A DNA stretch of 64,000 bases, from the NCBI GenBank assembly GCA_030447905.1, contig JAUJNZ010000007.1, positions 64,263 to 128,262 on the forward strand. Direction: 5' to 3'. A model generated the notes under the pieces. The model did not search any database and had not been told where the DNA came from. It saw only the letters and a program-made list of their open reading frames with translations. The position numbers were made by a program, and so were the translations under genes. This document shows positions 34,309-43,828 of this stretch, one piece after another; position 1 is the first letter of the stretch, and each line of letters starts with the position of its first letter. The stretch is from Thermoleophilaceae bacterium (GTDB lineage: Bacteria; Actinomycetota; Thermoleophilia; Solirubrobacterales; Thermoleophilaceae).

Positions 34309-36189
34309 GTGTGCGGCATCGTTGGATACGTCGGCTCTCGGCCCTGCCGCGAGCTCCTGCTGCGCGGGCTCGAGAAGCTCGAGTACCGCGGGTACGACTC
34401 CGCCGGGCTGAGCCTGGTCAGCGACGGCGACCTCGAGCTCGTGCGCGCGGTCGGCAACCTGTCTCACCTGCGTCGGACGGTCGCGGCCCGAGCCGCCGCC
34501 CAGTTCGCGGGTGTCGGAAGCTCCGGGTCGGCACTCGACGCCTCACCGGCCGAGCCGAGGACCGGCATCGGCCATACGCGCTGGGCCACCCACGGCACGG
34601 TCACCGAGGTCAACGCCCATCCGCACTCCGACACCTCGGGTCAGATCCACGTCGTCGTCAACGGCATCATCGAGAACCACGTCGAGCTGCGCCGGCGCCT
34701 CGAGGGCGACGGGGCGAGCTTCACCTCGGAGACCGACGCCGAGGTGGTCGCTCACCTGGTGGCCAGCCACTACCACGGAAACCTCGTCGAGGCCGTGCGC
34801 GCCGCCTACGCCGAGCTCGGCGGGCACTTCGCCTTCGTCGCCGTCTGCGCGCTCGAGCCCGAGCTGCTCGTCGGAGCCCGCCGCGAGTGTCCGCTCGTGG
34901 TCGGCGTGGGAGAGGGTGAGCACTTCATCGCGTCGGCGATCCCCGCCTTCCTGCGCGAGACCCGCGAGGTCAAGCTCATAGAGGACGGCGAGATCGTCGC
35001 GGTCCGCCCCGACTCCGCCGACTTCCTCGATGCCGCCGGGGTACCGATCCCGCGTCGGACCGAGCACATCGACTGGAGCGAGGAGGCCGCCGAGAAGGCC
35101 GGCTACGAGACCTTCATGCTCAAGGAGATCCACGAGCAGCCCGCGGCGCTCGCCGAGACCATCACCGATCGCATCTGCGGCGACCGCATCGAGCTCGGCG
35201 ACATCGGCATCTCCGACGAGGAGCTGCGCGCGCTGCGCCGCATCGTCGTCGTGGCGTGCGGAACCTCCTACCACGCCGGGCTCGTAGGACGCTATGCGAT
35301 CGAGGCGTGGGCTCGCGTGCCGGTCGAGATGGACATCGCCTCGGAGTGGCGCTACCGCGACCCGATCGTCGGGCCGGGCGACCTCGTCGTCGGCATCTCC
35401 CAGTCCGGCGAGACCGCGGACACGCTCGCCGCCATGCGCCTGGCGCGCGACCGCGGTGCGCGCGTGCTCGCGATCACCAACGTCATGGGAAGCCAGGCCA
35501 CACGCGACTCCGACGGCGTCGTCTACACCCGGGCCGGGCTCGAGATCGGCGTCGCCGCGACCAAGACCTTCGTCTCCCAGGTGGCCGTCATGTACCTGAT
35601 CGGCCTCAAGCTCGCCGAGCTTCGCGGGACGCTCAGCCCCGTCTGCCTCTCGAACCTCCTGCGCGACCTCGAAAGCCTCCCCGATCACGTCGCCACGCTC
35701 GTCGAGCAGGCCGACGGGCCGGCCAGCGCGATCGCCGAGCAGTGGCAGGACGCGGCCTTCTTCCTCTACCTCGGTCGCCACATCGGCCTGCCGGTGGCGC
35801 TCGAGGGGGCGTTGAAGCTAAAGGAGGTCTCCTACGTTCCCACCGACGCCTACGCCGCCGGGGAGATGAAGCACGGCCCGATCGCGCTGCTCGACGAGCG
35901 CACCCCGGTGGTATGCGTGGCGACGGACTCGCCGGTGCTCGAGAAGGTGCTCTCGAACGCCGCCGAGGTCAGGGCCCGGGGCGCCCAGGTGGTGGCGGTG
36001 GCAACCCACGGGGACGCCCGCGTCGCCGAGTACGCCGAGGACGTGCTCTACGTCCCCCGCACCGACTGGCTGCTCCAACCCGTGCTCGCCACGGTGCCGC
36101 TGCAGCTCCTGGCCTACCGCATAGCCCGCGCGCGGGGGCTCAACGTCGACCAACCCCGCAACCTGGCCAAGACCGTCACCGTGGAGTAG
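34309..36189 (+). CDS. glmS: Glutamine-fructose-6-phosphate aminotransferase
   Basis: 626 residues from the GTG at 34309; removing fMet exposes the catalytic Cys of CGIVGYVG. The N-terminal amidohydrolase domain has HTRWATHG and NGIIENH. The two SIS isomerase domains have ACGTSYHAGL, SQSGETADT, AATKTFVSQV and KEVSYVPTDAYAAGEMKHGPIAL (split motif). It makes glucosamine-6-P, which GlmM next door uses. GGAGAAGG lies 13 bases upstream. A 27-residue insert with Gly/Ser (about 60-85) precedes the conserved RTGIGHTRWA. Confidence 0.95.
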   Translation: MCGIVGYVGSRPCRELLLRGLEKLEYRGYDSAGLSLVSDGDLELVRAVGNLSHLRRTVAARAAAQFAGVGSSGSALDASPAEPRTGIGHTRWATHGTVTEVNAHPHSDTSGQIHVVVNGIIENHVELRRRLEGDGASFTSETDAEVVAHLVASHYHGNLVEAVRAAYAELGGHFAFVAVCALEPELLVGARRECPLVVGVGEGEHFIASAIPAFLRETREVKLIEDGEIVAVRPDSADFLDAAGVPIPRRTEHIDWSEEAAEKAGYETFMLKEIHEQPAALAETITDRICGDRIELGDIGISDEELRALRRIVVVACGTSYHAGLVGRYAIEAWARVPVEMDIASEWRYRDPIVGPGDLVVGISQSGETADTLAAMRLARDRGARVLAITNVMGSQATRDSDGVVYTRAGLEIGVAATKTFVSQVAVMYLIGLKLAELRGTLSPVCLSNLLRDLESLPDHVATLVEQADGPASAIAEQWQDAAFFLYLGRHIGLPVALEGALKLKEVSYVPTDAYAAGEMKHGPIALLDERTPVVCVATDSPVLEKVLSNAAEVRARGAQVVAVATHGDARVAEYAEDVLYVPRTDWLLQPVLATVPLQLLAYRIARARGLNVDQPRNLAKTVTVE

Positions 36190-36199
36190 GCTCCGCTCG

Positions 36200-36586
36200 G
36201 TGAGGTCGCGCGCGCCAGGCCTGGGGATCGGTCTCGACCTGCTCGAGGTCGACCGCCTCGAGCGCGCGCTCGCCCGCCGGCCACGGCTCGCCGACCGCCT
36301 CTTCACCCGCGGTGAGCGCGACTACGCCGAGGCGCGTCCCCGTCCCGCCCGGCACCTCGCGGCGCGGTTCTGCGCCAAGGAGGCCGTGGCCAAGGCGCTC
36401 GGGATGACCGTGTGGAGCTTCCGCGACGTCGAGGTCGTCGGGGGCGGAGGGCCGCCTCGCGTCCGGTTGCACGGCTCGCTCGCCGACCGTGCCCGGGAGC
36501 TCGAGGTCGCCCCCGTCGTCTCGCTGACCCATACTCGCACGACGGCGGGGGCGACGGCGCTGCTGCGCCGCGAGCGGCGCGAGTAA
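36200..36586 (+). CDS. acpS: Holo-[acyl-carrier-protein] synthase
   Basis: 128 residues. GLGIGLDLLEVDRLERAL holds the Mg-binding Asp, and ARFCAKEAVAKALG the catalytic Glu/Lys. It transfers phosphopantetheine to acyl carrier protein. TAGGCT (36187-36192), part of which is the glmS stop codon, is 7 bases before the GTG start, fitting a leaderless transcript within the cluster. Confidence 0.92.
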   Translation: MRSRAPGLGIGLDLLEVDRLERALARRPRLADRLFTRGERDYAEARPRPARHLAARFCAKEAVAKALGMTVWSFRDVEVVGGGGPPRVRLHGSLADRARELEVAPVVSLTHTRTTAGATALLRRERRE

Positions 36587-36596
36587 CAGCCGGCAC

Positions 36597-38192
36597 GTGG
36601 CCCTCCCCCCCTGGCTGGACCCGCTCTTCGACGCCGAGGAGATGGGCGCGGCCGACGCCTTTGCCATCTCCGAGCGGGGGGTGCCCTCGCTCGAGCTCAT
36701 GGAGCGGGCGGGGGAAGCGCTGGCGCGGGTCGTTGCCGAGGTCGCGGACGCCCGCGGCGCAACCGGCCCGATCCGAACCGTCATCGGCAAGGGCAACAAC
36801 GGCGGCGACGGCCTGGTGGCGGCGCGCATCCTGCGCGAGGGGGGGCGGGGAGTCGAGGTACTGTCGACCGCCGCGCTGGAGGAGCTGCGCGGGGACGCCG
36901 CCACCAACCTCGAGCGCCTGCCCGGCGACCCGCCGGTCGAAGGCGCCGACGCCGAGCGCCTGCGCGGCTCGGCCGCGGTGATCGACGCCCTGCTCGGCAC
37001 GGGCTTCTCCGGCGAGCCGCGGGAGCCCGTCGCCGGCGCGATCGCCGCCATCAACCACAGCGAGGCCCCCGTCGTCGCCTGCGACGTCCCGTCGGGGGTC
37101 GACGCCACCAGTGGAGAGGTCCAGGGCGACGCGGTGCGCGCGGTCGCCACCGCGACCTTCCACGCGCCGAAGATCGGACTGCACGTGGCGCCGGGCGCTC
37201 TGCACGCCGGCGACGTTCACCCGGTCGAGATCGGCATTCCCCGCGACGCGCCGTCGGCCGGCGGTGCGGGGATCATCTCCGATCGGGTGCTCGAGCTGGT
37301 GCCCTCGCGGATGCGCGCCGGGTCGAAGTTCGACGCAGGCACGGTGGTGATCGCCGGCGGCATGCGAGGGCTCACCGGCGCCCCGACCATGGCCGCGCTC
37401 GCGGCGCTGCGCACCGGCGCCGGCTACGTCCAGCTCGCGGTCCCCGAGTCGACCGAGACCGTGTTCGCGCTCAAGCTCCTGGAGGCCATGACCGCCGGCC
37501 AGCCGGAGGCCGACGGGACCCATTGCGAGTCGGGCGCCGACGGGGTCGCCGCGCTCGCCGAGCGCGCGGGCGCGGTCGTCGTCGGCCCGGGGATCGGACG
37601 CTCGGACGACGCGGTCTCGTTTGCGCGGGCGACCGCCGAGCGGGTCGACGTTGCGCTACTGATCGACGCCGACGGCCTAAACGCGCACGCCGGAGCGCTC
37701 GAGCTCCTGCGCGCGCGGCGCGCGCCGACCGTCCTAACGCCGCACGCCGGGGAGCTCGCCCGCCTGCTCGAGACCGACTCGGCGAGCGTCGGGGCCCGGC
37801 GCCTCGCCTCGGCCCGGGAGGCCGCCGACCGCAGCGGCTCGATCGTCGTCCTCAAGGGCGACGACACGATCATCGCCGCTCCCGAGGGGCTCGTCGCGGT
37901 CAGCCGTGGCGGCTCGCCGTCGCTGGCCACCGCCGGGACCGGAGACGTGCTGAGCGGGGTGATCGCCACCTTCCTGGCCAAGGGGCTCGACGCCTTTGCG
38001 GCCGCGGCCGCCGGCGTGCTGGCCCACGCGCGCGCCGGGCGAGTCGCAGCCGCTCGGTTCGGTGCCGACCACACGATCGCCTCCGACGTGATCGACGCCG
38101 TGCCGGCGGCGCTGCGCGGTCCCGCGACCGCCCGCGAGCGGAGGGCAGCCGACGGCACTCGGGCCACTGGGCGCGTTCGCCGGAACCGCTAG
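36597..38192 (+). CDS. nnr: Bifunctional NAD(P)H-hydrate epimerase / ADP-dependent dehydratase
   Basis: 531 residues. N-terminal YjeF_N epimerase domain (about 1-225) with GKGNNGGDGLVAARIL, then a ribokinase-like dehydratase domain with DADGLNAHAG, VLTPHAGELARLL, VLKGDDTII and TAGTGDVLSGVIATFLA. Together they repair hydrated NAD(P)H. The fused form next to acpS and alr is common in actinobacteria. GTG start. Confidence 0.94.
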   Translation: MALPPWLDPLFDAEEMGAADAFAISERGVPSLELMERAGEALARVVAEVADARGATGPIRTVIGKGNNGGDGLVAARILREGGRGVEVLSTAALEELRGDAATNLERLPGDPPVEGADAERLRGSAAVIDALLGTGFSGEPREPVAGAIAAINHSEAPVVACDVPSGVDATSGEVQGDAVRAVATATFHAPKIGLHVAPGALHAGDVHPVEIGIPRDAPSAGGAGIISDRVLELVPSRMRAGSKFDAGTVVIAGGMRGLTGAPTMAALAALRTGAGYVQLAVPESTETVFALKLLEAMTAGQPEADGTHCESGADGVAALAERAGAVVVGPGIGRSDDAVSFARATAERVDVALLIDADGLNAHAGALELLRARRAPTVLTPHAGELARLLETDSASVGARRLASAREAADRSGSIVVLKGDDTIIAAPEGLVAVSRGGSPSLATAGTGDVLSGVIATFLAKGLDAFAAAAAGVLAHARAGRVAAARFGADHTIASDVIDAVPAALRGPATARERRAADGTRATGRVRRNR

Positions 38193-38202
38193 GGTCGAAA
38201 CG

Positions 38203-38661
38203 ATGGCCGTCGCGGTGCGCGAGATCATGGACCCGGAGCCGGTCACCGTAAGGCCCGACACGCGCGTCGAGGACGTGATCCGCCTGCTCGGCGAGAGCGA
38301 GCTGCCGGGCGTCCCGGTCGTCGACGCCGACGGAACCTGCGTGGGGATCGTCACCGAGGCGGACCTCGTGATCGCCGACGACCAGGGCGACCTCCACCTG
38401 CCCCACTTCATCGAGCTGTTCGGCGGCGTTGTCTTCCTCGAGCCGCTGAAGCGCTTCGAGGACCGCCTGCGCAAGGCGTTCGCCGCCACCGCCGCCGACA
38501 TGATGACCGCGAGCCCGACCACGGTCGATCCCGAGGCGACGGCCGAGGAGGCGGCGAGGATCGTCTACGAGAGCGGCCACAACCGGCTCCCCGTGATCGA
38601 GGAGGGACGGCTGGTCGGGGTAGTGAGCCGCGCCGACGTGCTCGGCGCGCTCACGCGGTAG
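38203..38661 (+). CDS. Tandem CBS-domain protein
   Basis: 152 residues made of two CBS modules: REIMDPEPVTVRPDTRVEDVIRLL... and ADMMTASPTTVDPEATAEEAARI..., each followed by the typical LPVIEEGRLVGVVSRADVL-like strand. Such stand-alone pairs bind adenine nucleotides and usually regulate a partner. Between the motifs is a charged helical insert (residues 65-95). TAGGGT (38190-38195) lies 7 bases before the ATG. Confidence 0.88.
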   Translation: MAVAVREIMDPEPVTVRPDTRVEDVIRLLGESELPGVPVVDADGTCVGIVTEADLVIADDQGDLHLPHFIELFGGVVFLEPLKRFEDRLRKAFAATAADMMTASPTTVDPEATAEEAARIVYESGHNRLPVIEEGRLVGVVSRADVLGALTR

Positions 38662-38663
38662 CG

Positions 38664-39830
38664 GTGCCCACCATCCCGGCCGCCGCGGCGCGCGCGGCGG
38701 TGCCCACCCCGGGCGCCGAGCGGGCGCTCGCCCGCGTCGACCTCGGCGCCGTCGAGCAAAACAGCGCGCGCCTGCGCTCGTTGCTCGCCGGGGGTGGGGA
38801 GCTGTGCGCCGTGGTCAAGGCCGACGGCTACGGCCACGGAATGGTTCCCTGCGCCCGGGCGGCCGTGGCCGGCGGCGCGAGCTGGCTGGGGGTGGCCACC
38901 GCCGCCGAGGCGGTCGAGCTGCGGGCGGCCGACTTCGAGGTCCCGATCCTCGTGCAGGGAGCGCTTACCCGTACCGAGGCACGCGCGGCCGTCGAGGCCG
39001 GCGCCGACGTCGTCGCCTGGCGCGAGGGCTTCGCGCGCGCGGTCGCCGCCGAGGCCGGCGCCGGGACCACCCGAGCGCGCGTGCACGTGAAGCTCGACAC
39101 CGGCATGGGCCGGCTCGGGACCGCCGACCCGGTCGAGGCCCGCGCGGTCTGCGAGCTCGTGGCCGGCGACGCCCGACTCGAGCTCGTCGGCCTGATGACC
39201 CACTTCGCGACCGCCGACGAGCGCGGCGACGACCACTTTCCGGCCCAGCTCGAGCGGTTCCGGGCCTTCGTGGACGAGATCAGAAGCGCGCACCCCGCGG
39301 TGATCGCCCACGCCGCCAACAGCGCCGCCGTCTTCCGCGACCCGGCCGCGCACTTCGACCTGGCTCGCTGTGGGATCGCGGTCTACGGGCTCGACCCCTT
39401 CGGAGAGGACCCGGCGGCGCGCGGCCTCGAGCCCGCGCTCGCGCTCGAGTCCCACCTCGCCGCCGTCAAGCGGTTCGAGCCCGGATGGAGCGCGGGCTAC
39501 GGTCGCACCTGGCGCGCGGAGCGCACGACCTGGGTCGGCATCGTCCCGCTCGGCTACGGGGACGGCTGGCGCCGTGGGCTGTCGAACCGCGCCGACGTCC
39601 TCGTGGGAGGCCGCAGGTGCCCTCTCGCCGGCACGGTGAGCATGGACAACGTCGCGGTCGAGCTGGGCTCGGAGACCGATGCCCGGGTCGGCGATCCCGT
39701 CGTCCTGATCGGAGCCCAGGGCGAGCAGCGCATCCTCTGCGAGGAGGTGGCGCAGCGCCTCGGGACCATCAACTACGAGGTCACGTGCGGCCTCCTGCCG
39801 CGCGTCCCGCGACTCCACGAGGCCAGGTGA
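38664..39830 (+). CDS. alr: Alanine racemase
   Basis: 388 residues. The PLP lysine is in AVVKADGYGHG, barrel motifs are KLDTGMGRLG and HAANSAA, and the second catalytic residue is Tyr in SAGYGRTW. The C-terminal domain carries PLGYGDGWRR and GTVSMDN. It provides D-alanine for peptidoglycan, matching murI, glmM and glmS in the window. GTG start two bases after the CBS gene; stop overlaps cca by 4. Confidence 0.95.
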   Translation: MPTIPAAAARAAVPTPGAERALARVDLGAVEQNSARLRSLLAGGGELCAVVKADGYGHGMVPCARAAVAGGASWLGVATAAEAVELRAADFEVPILVQGALTRTEARAAVEAGADVVAWREGFARAVAAEAGAGTTRARVHVKLDTGMGRLGTADPVEARAVCELVAGDARLELVGLMTHFATADERGDDHFPAQLERFRAFVDEIRSAHPAVIAHAANSAAVFRDPAAHFDLARCGIAVYGLDPFGEDPAARGLEPALALESHLAAVKRFEPGWSAGYGRTWRAERTTWVGIVPLGYGDGWRRGLSNRADVLVGGRRCPLAGTVSMDNVAVELGSETDARVGDPVVLIGAQGEQRILCEEVAQRLGTINYEVTCGLLPRVPRLHEAR

Positions 39831-41281
39831 GCGAGCTCGCCGAGCGCCTCGGCGCCGAGGGACCGGTGCAGGCGGTGCGCGCGGCCCTGGGCGTGGACGG
39901 GGCCGGGGCCTGGCTCGTCGGCGGCACGGTTCGCGACGCCGTGCTCGGCCGGCCGCTGCGCGACGTCGACCTGGTCGTTCCCGGGGCCCCGGAACCCGCC
40001 GCGCGCGCGGTCGCGAGCTATGTGCGTGGAGCCGTCTTCCCGCTGTCGGAGGCCTTCGGGGCCTGGCGCGCACTCGATCGCCGCGAGGGGTGGTGCTGCG
40101 ACGTGTCGACGATGCGCGGGGCCACGATCGAGGACGACCTCGCCGACCGCGACTTCACGGTCAACGCGGTCGCGGTGCCGCTAGCGGGCGGCACTCCCGT
40201 CGATCCCCTCCACGGGCTTGCCGATCTCGCGGACGGTCGCCTGCGCGTGCTCGGCGGGCCGGACCTCGAGAGCACGGCGTATGCGACCGATCCGCTGCGC
40301 CCGCTGCGGCTCGCCCGACTGGCCACCGAACTCCCGCTCGTTCCCGACCCCGAGACCGAACGGCTCACCCGCGAGGCCGCGGAGCGGGTCATGCGATCCT
40401 CGCCCGAGCGGGTTTTCGCCGAGCTCAGGCGGATCGTGGTCGCCGAGCGGGCGTTGGGTGGCATCGCACTCGCCGACCGCCTCGGACTGCTCGGCGCCGT
40501 CCTACCCGAGCTCGACGCCCTGCGCCAAGTCGAACAGAGCCACTACCACCATCTCGACGTCCACGGTCACACGCTCGAGGTCCTCGGTCGCCAGATCGAG
40601 CTCGAGGCCTCACTCGCCGCGACGTTCGGCGTGGAGATCGCCGAAACCCTCGCGAGCGTGCTGGCCGAGCCCCTCGGTGACGGGCTGACCCGCGGGCAGG
40701 CGCTGCGCTTCGGCGCACTCCTCCACGACATCGGCAAGCCGGCGACCCGCGGGGTCCGCCCCGACGGGCGCGTGACCTTCATCGGACACGACCGGGTCGG
40801 AACGGAGATGGTGGCGACCGTCTGCCGCCGGTTGCGGACGAGCGAGCGCCTGCGCTCCTTCCTGGCGGGCCTCACCGCCCACCATCTCAGGCTCGGCTTC
40901 CTCGTTCACGAGCGCCCGCTCTCGCGCCGCGCCGTCTTCCGGTACCTCGCCGCCTGCGAGCCGGTCGAGGTCGAGGTGACGCTGCTCTCGTGCGCCGACC
41001 GGCTCGCGACCCGCGGCCGCCGCCACGAGCCCGCCATCGCCGCTCACCTCCAGCTCGCGCGGGAGCTCATGGCCGAAGCGCTCGCCTGGCGGGCGCAGGG
41101 TGGCGCGCCACGCCCGCCCGTGCGTGGCGACGAGCTCGCCGCCGAGCTTGGCATCGCGCCGGGACCCGAGCTCGGCCGTCTGCTCGGCGCGCTGGCCGAG
41201 GCCCGCTTCGCCGGCGAGGCGGACGACCGCAGCCAGGCGCTCGCCCTAGTTCGGCGGCTGCGCGACAATCAGCAGCCATGA
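39827..41281 (+). CDS. cca: CCA-adding tRNA nucleotidyltransferase / poly(A) polymerase family with HD domain
   Basis: 484 residues. Head domain: LVGGTVRDAVLGRPLRDVDLVV (nucleotidyltransferase Asp pair), DLADRDFTVNAVAV and the RRDF-like neck ATDPLRPLRLARL. A C-terminal HD phosphohydrolase domain follows (RFGALLHDIGKPATR, HDRVGTEM). It restores or adds the tRNA CCA end. GTG start overlapping alr; its stop overlaps corA, so alr-cca-corA are translationally coupled. Confidence 0.92.
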   Translation: MSELAERLGAEGPVQAVRAALGVDGAGAWLVGGTVRDAVLGRPLRDVDLVVPGAPEPAARAVASYVRGAVFPLSEAFGAWRALDRREGWCCDVSTMRGATIEDDLADRDFTVNAVAVPLAGGTPVDPLHGLADLADGRLRVLGGPDLESTAYATDPLRPLRLARLATELPLVPDPETERLTREAAERVMRSSPERVFAELRRIVVAERALGGIALADRLGLLGAVLPELDALRQVEQSHYHHLDVHGHTLEVLGRQIELEASLAATFGVEIAETLASVLAEPLGDGLTRGQALRFGALLHDIGKPATRGVRPDGRVTFIGHDRVGTEMVATVCRRLRTSERLRSFLAGLTAHHLRLGFLVHERPLSRRAVFRYLAACEPVEVEVTLLSCADRLATRGRRHEPAIAAHLQLARELMAEALAWRAQGGAPRPPVRGDELAAELGIAPGPELGRLLGALAEARFAGEADDRSQALALVRRLRDNQQP

Positions 41282-42244
41282 TCGTGGACTGCGCCGTGTA
41301 CGACGACGGACGCCGCCGCTCCGGGCGGCTCTCGCTCGAGGACGCCTTCGAGGCCGGTCGTGACGCCGGCGCTTTCGTGTGGATCGGCCTGCACGAGCCG
41401 ACCGAGCAGGAATTCGACGCCGTGAGGCGCGAGTTCGGGCTACACGAGCTCGCCGTCGAGGATGCGATCAAGGCTCACCAGCGCCCGAAGCTCGAGATCT
41501 ACGGCGACACGCTGTTCGTCGTCCTCAAGCCGGCGGTCTATCACGACGATCGCGAGGAGATCGAGCTCGGCGAGACGCTGCTGTTCGTCGGCGAGGGGTT
41601 CATCGTATCCGTTCGCCACGGTGAGGCCACGGCTCTGGCCGAGGTTCGCCGTACCGTCGAGGCCGAGCCCGAGCGCCTGCGCCGCGGGCCCGACGCGGTG
41701 CTCCACGCCATCTTCGACCGCGTAGTAGACGACTACCTGCCCGTCGCCCGGAGCCTCGAGGAGGACATCGAGGAGGTCGAGGCCGACGTCTTCTCGCCCG
41801 AGCGCTCGAACCCGGCGGAGCGGATCTTCAAGCTCAAGCGGGAGGTGCTCGAGTTCAACCGCGCGACCGGCCCGCTCGCTGAGCCGCTCGACCTCCTCTG
41901 CGAGGGCGACCTCCCCATGGACGGATCGATGAGCTCCTACTTCCGCGACGTGCGCGACCACCTCGCGCGGGTGGTCGAGCAGGGAGACAACCACCGCGAA
42001 CTGCTCACGAGCGTCCTCACCGCCAACCTCACCCAGACGGGGGTACGCCAGAACGAGGACGTGCGCAAGATCTCGGCCTGGGTCGCGATCGTCGCCGTCC
42101 CGACCATGATCGCCGGGGTCTACGGGATGAACTTCGACTACATGCCCGAGCTTCGCTGGAGCTTTGGGTACCCGCTCGTGGTCGCGCTCGGTCGGGATCT
42201 GCACCTTCCTCTACCGGCGCTTTCGCCGCAGCGGCTGGCTCTAG
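41278..42244 (+). CDS. corA: CorA-like Mg2+/Co2+ channel, apparently frameshifted in its second membrane helix
   Basis: About 320 residues if corrected. The cytoplasmic domain is intact (VWIGLHEPTEQEFDAV, ELAVEDAIKAHQRPKLE) and the pore signature YGMNFDYMPEL follows the first membrane helix. After GYPLVVAL (42187-42189) the frame goes wrong. Shifting by one base at 42190 restores VGICTFLYRRFRRSGWL and a stop at 42244, exactly the expected end of CorA. As written, the first frame instead runs into the HIT gene. A real mutation and a sequencing error cannot be separated here. Confidence 0.85.
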
Positions 42245-42282
42245 GTCGCCACCCAACCCGGGGCGGTAGCCTGCACGCCCTG

Positions 42283-42693
42283 GTGGCCGAGGGCGACTGC
42301 ATATTCTGCTCGATCGTCGCCGGCGACCTGCCCGCCGAGAAGGTCGACGAGGACGAGCACACGCTCGCGTTCATGGACCTCAACCCGTGGACACGCGGAC
42401 ACGCGCTCGTGATTCCGCGCCGCCACACGCCGAACCTCTACGAGATCGACGACGACGAGCTGCGTCACACCGCGGTCGCGGCGCGGCGCCTGGCGCGGCG
42501 GATGCGCGAGCGCCTGGACTGCGACGGGATCAACGTCCTGAACGCTGCCGAGCCCGCCGCCTGGCAGACCGTCTTCCACTTCCACCTTCACGTGATCCCT
42601 CGCTACGAGGACGACTCGATGGAGGTTCCGGCCCGGCCTCGGCGGATGGGAGCCGACGAGCTCGCGTCCGTGGCCCGCGAGCTGCGAGGCTGA
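42283..42693 (+). CDS. HIT-family nucleotide-binding hydrolase
   Basis: 136 residues from the GTG at 42283. [14 protein letters not shown] is the zinc-type N-terminus and HFHLHVIPR the His triad (HxHxH). HIT proteins hydrolyse AMP-linked nucleotides. I start it separately because HIT proteins normally stand alone and the fusion to CorA depends on the frameshift; 38 bases separate the corrected corA stop from this start. Confidence 0.88.
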   Translation: MAEGDCIFCSIVAGDLPAEKVDEDEHTLAFMDLNPWTRGHALVIPRRHTPNLYEIDDDELRHTAVAARRLARRMRERLDCDGINVLNAAEPAAWQTVFHFHLHVIPRYEDDSMEVPARPRRMGADELASVARELRG

Positions 42694-42859
42694 GCCCGAC
42701 GGGCGGCCTGCATGGCGGAGGGCGCTCTGCCTCCCCCATGGTGCTAGCGTTTCGCGCTGCAAAGTGGCCGGGGCCCCCGGCTGGAAGACGCACGAGCGAA
42801 TGCTGGGACGCCCTTGGCGTGCCGGCGGAGCTGTGCATGACAGGAAGGTGCACGACGGA

Positions 42860-43063
42860 ATGCCAAGCGGAACCGTCAAGTGGTTCAACGACGAGAAGGG
42901 CTACGGCTTCATCACACCCGACGAGGGTGGCCGTGACCTGTTCGTCCATCACACCGGTATCAACGGACAGGGCTTTCGAACCCTGCAGGAGAACGCCAAG
43001 GTCTCCTACGAGCAGGAGGAAGGCGACAAGGGCCCCAAGGCCGTGAACGTCGAGAAGCTGTGA
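42860..43063 (+). CDS. Cold shock protein
   Basis: 67 residues, the classic CspA length. RNP1 is KGYGFITPD and RNP2 DLFVHH, preceded by GTVKWFNDE. It binds single-stranded RNA and DNA. The 166-base gap before it contains TAGCGT (42745-42750), a likely -10 box shared with HU, giving a leader of about 100 bases; long leaders are usual for cold shock mRNAs. Confidence 0.95.
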   Translation: MPSGTVKWFNDEKGYGFITPDEGGRDLFVHHTGINGQGFRTLQENAKVSYEQEEGDKGPKAVNVEKL

Positions 43064-43127
43064 GGGATCGCGCGGGCGGGGCTCGCAGCACCGGCGGTCC
43101 CGCCCGACGCGCGTGAGCGCCGATTAG

Positions 43128-43346
43128 ATGGCGAAGGAAGAGAAGATCGAGCTCGAGGGCGAGGTCACCGAGGCGCTACCCAACACCATGTTCCGGGTGC
43201 GGCTCGACAACGACCACGAGGTCCTCGGCCACATCTCGGGCAAGATGCGGCGCCACTACATCCGGATCCTGCCGGGCGACCGGGTCAAGATCGAGCTGTC
43301 GCCGTACGACCTCGACCGGGGTCGAATAACCTACCGCCACAAGTAA
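43128..43346 (+). CDS. infA: Translation initiation factor IF-1
   Basis: 72 residues, exact family length. [22 protein letters not shown] and [17 protein letters not shown] are diagnostic of this S1-like OB-fold protein, which binds the ribosomal A site. In many actinobacteria infA leads the rpmJ-rpsM-rpsK operon; here the next genes are unrelated. Confidence 0.95.
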   Translation: MAKEEKIELEGEVTEALPNTMFRVRLDNDHEVLGHISGKMRRHYIRILPGDRVKIELSPYDLDRGRITYRHK

Positions 43347-43409
43347 GGACGTCGGCTGCCGGCGGCAGAGCGGCGTCGAAGGGGCGTCGGCGCGGCTTGG
43401 CGGCAGGGG

Positions 43410-43437
43410 TTGACTCTGAGCCGGCGGCGGGTACCAT
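43410..43437 (+). promoter_or_regulatory. Sigma-70-like promoter for a leaderless message
   Basis: TTGACT (43410-43415), 16-base spacer, TACCAT (43432-43437), then GTG only 6 bases later. This is the clearest -35/-10 pair in the window, and its spacing puts the transcription start at the start codon. Confidence 0.6.
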
Positions 43438-43443
43438 CGCTAG

Positions 43444-43785
43444 GTGACGATGGAGGGGTGGATCTTCATGGTCGGCCTGCGCGTCTTCGACGTCGGGCTG
43501 CTGATCGTCTGGCTCGTGTGGTTCTTTCGCCTGCGCGATGACGACGACCCCTCCGACGAGGACGGCGGCGGGGGCGGTGGCTCCGGTCCCCAGCCCCGGG
43601 ACGAGGGCGGAGGCGGGGGGCTCGGCCTGCCGCTTGGAGACGCGGCTGCGTCGCGTCGCCGGGTGCGCGACGGTCACAAGCCACCGCGGCCTCCGCGACG
43701 CCGTGGGGGGGCGCCGGTGCGACGGCCGCTACCGGCGCGCGTGCGCCGGCGACCGTCTCCGCTGCCCGCTCACCGTACGCGCTGA
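43444..43785 (+). CDS. Small single-pass membrane protein
   Basis: 113 residues. One membrane helix at the N-terminus (WIFMVGLRVFDVGLLIVWLVWFF), then an acidic stretch, a Gly-rich linker and an Arg/Pro-rich tail. The frame is supported by the well-formed leaderless promoter. The tail composition is suspect, so the true stop is certain but functional constraint there is not. Unknown function. Confidence 0.6.
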   Translation: MTMEGWIFMVGLRVFDVGLLIVWLVWFFRLRDDDDPSDEDGGGGGGSGPQPRDEGGGGGLGLPLGDAAASRRRVRDGHKPPRPPRRRGGAPVRRPLPARVRRRPSPLPAHRTR

Positions 43786-43828
43786 CGCTGCGGGCCGTGG
43801 CCCGCTGGAGCTCAGCCTCGGCGGATGC

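Noticed and set aside
41278-42693. A genuine CorA-HIT fusion protein
   Set aside because: The correct CorA ending is present one frame over with its own stop at 42244; fusion needs loss of the second pore helix.
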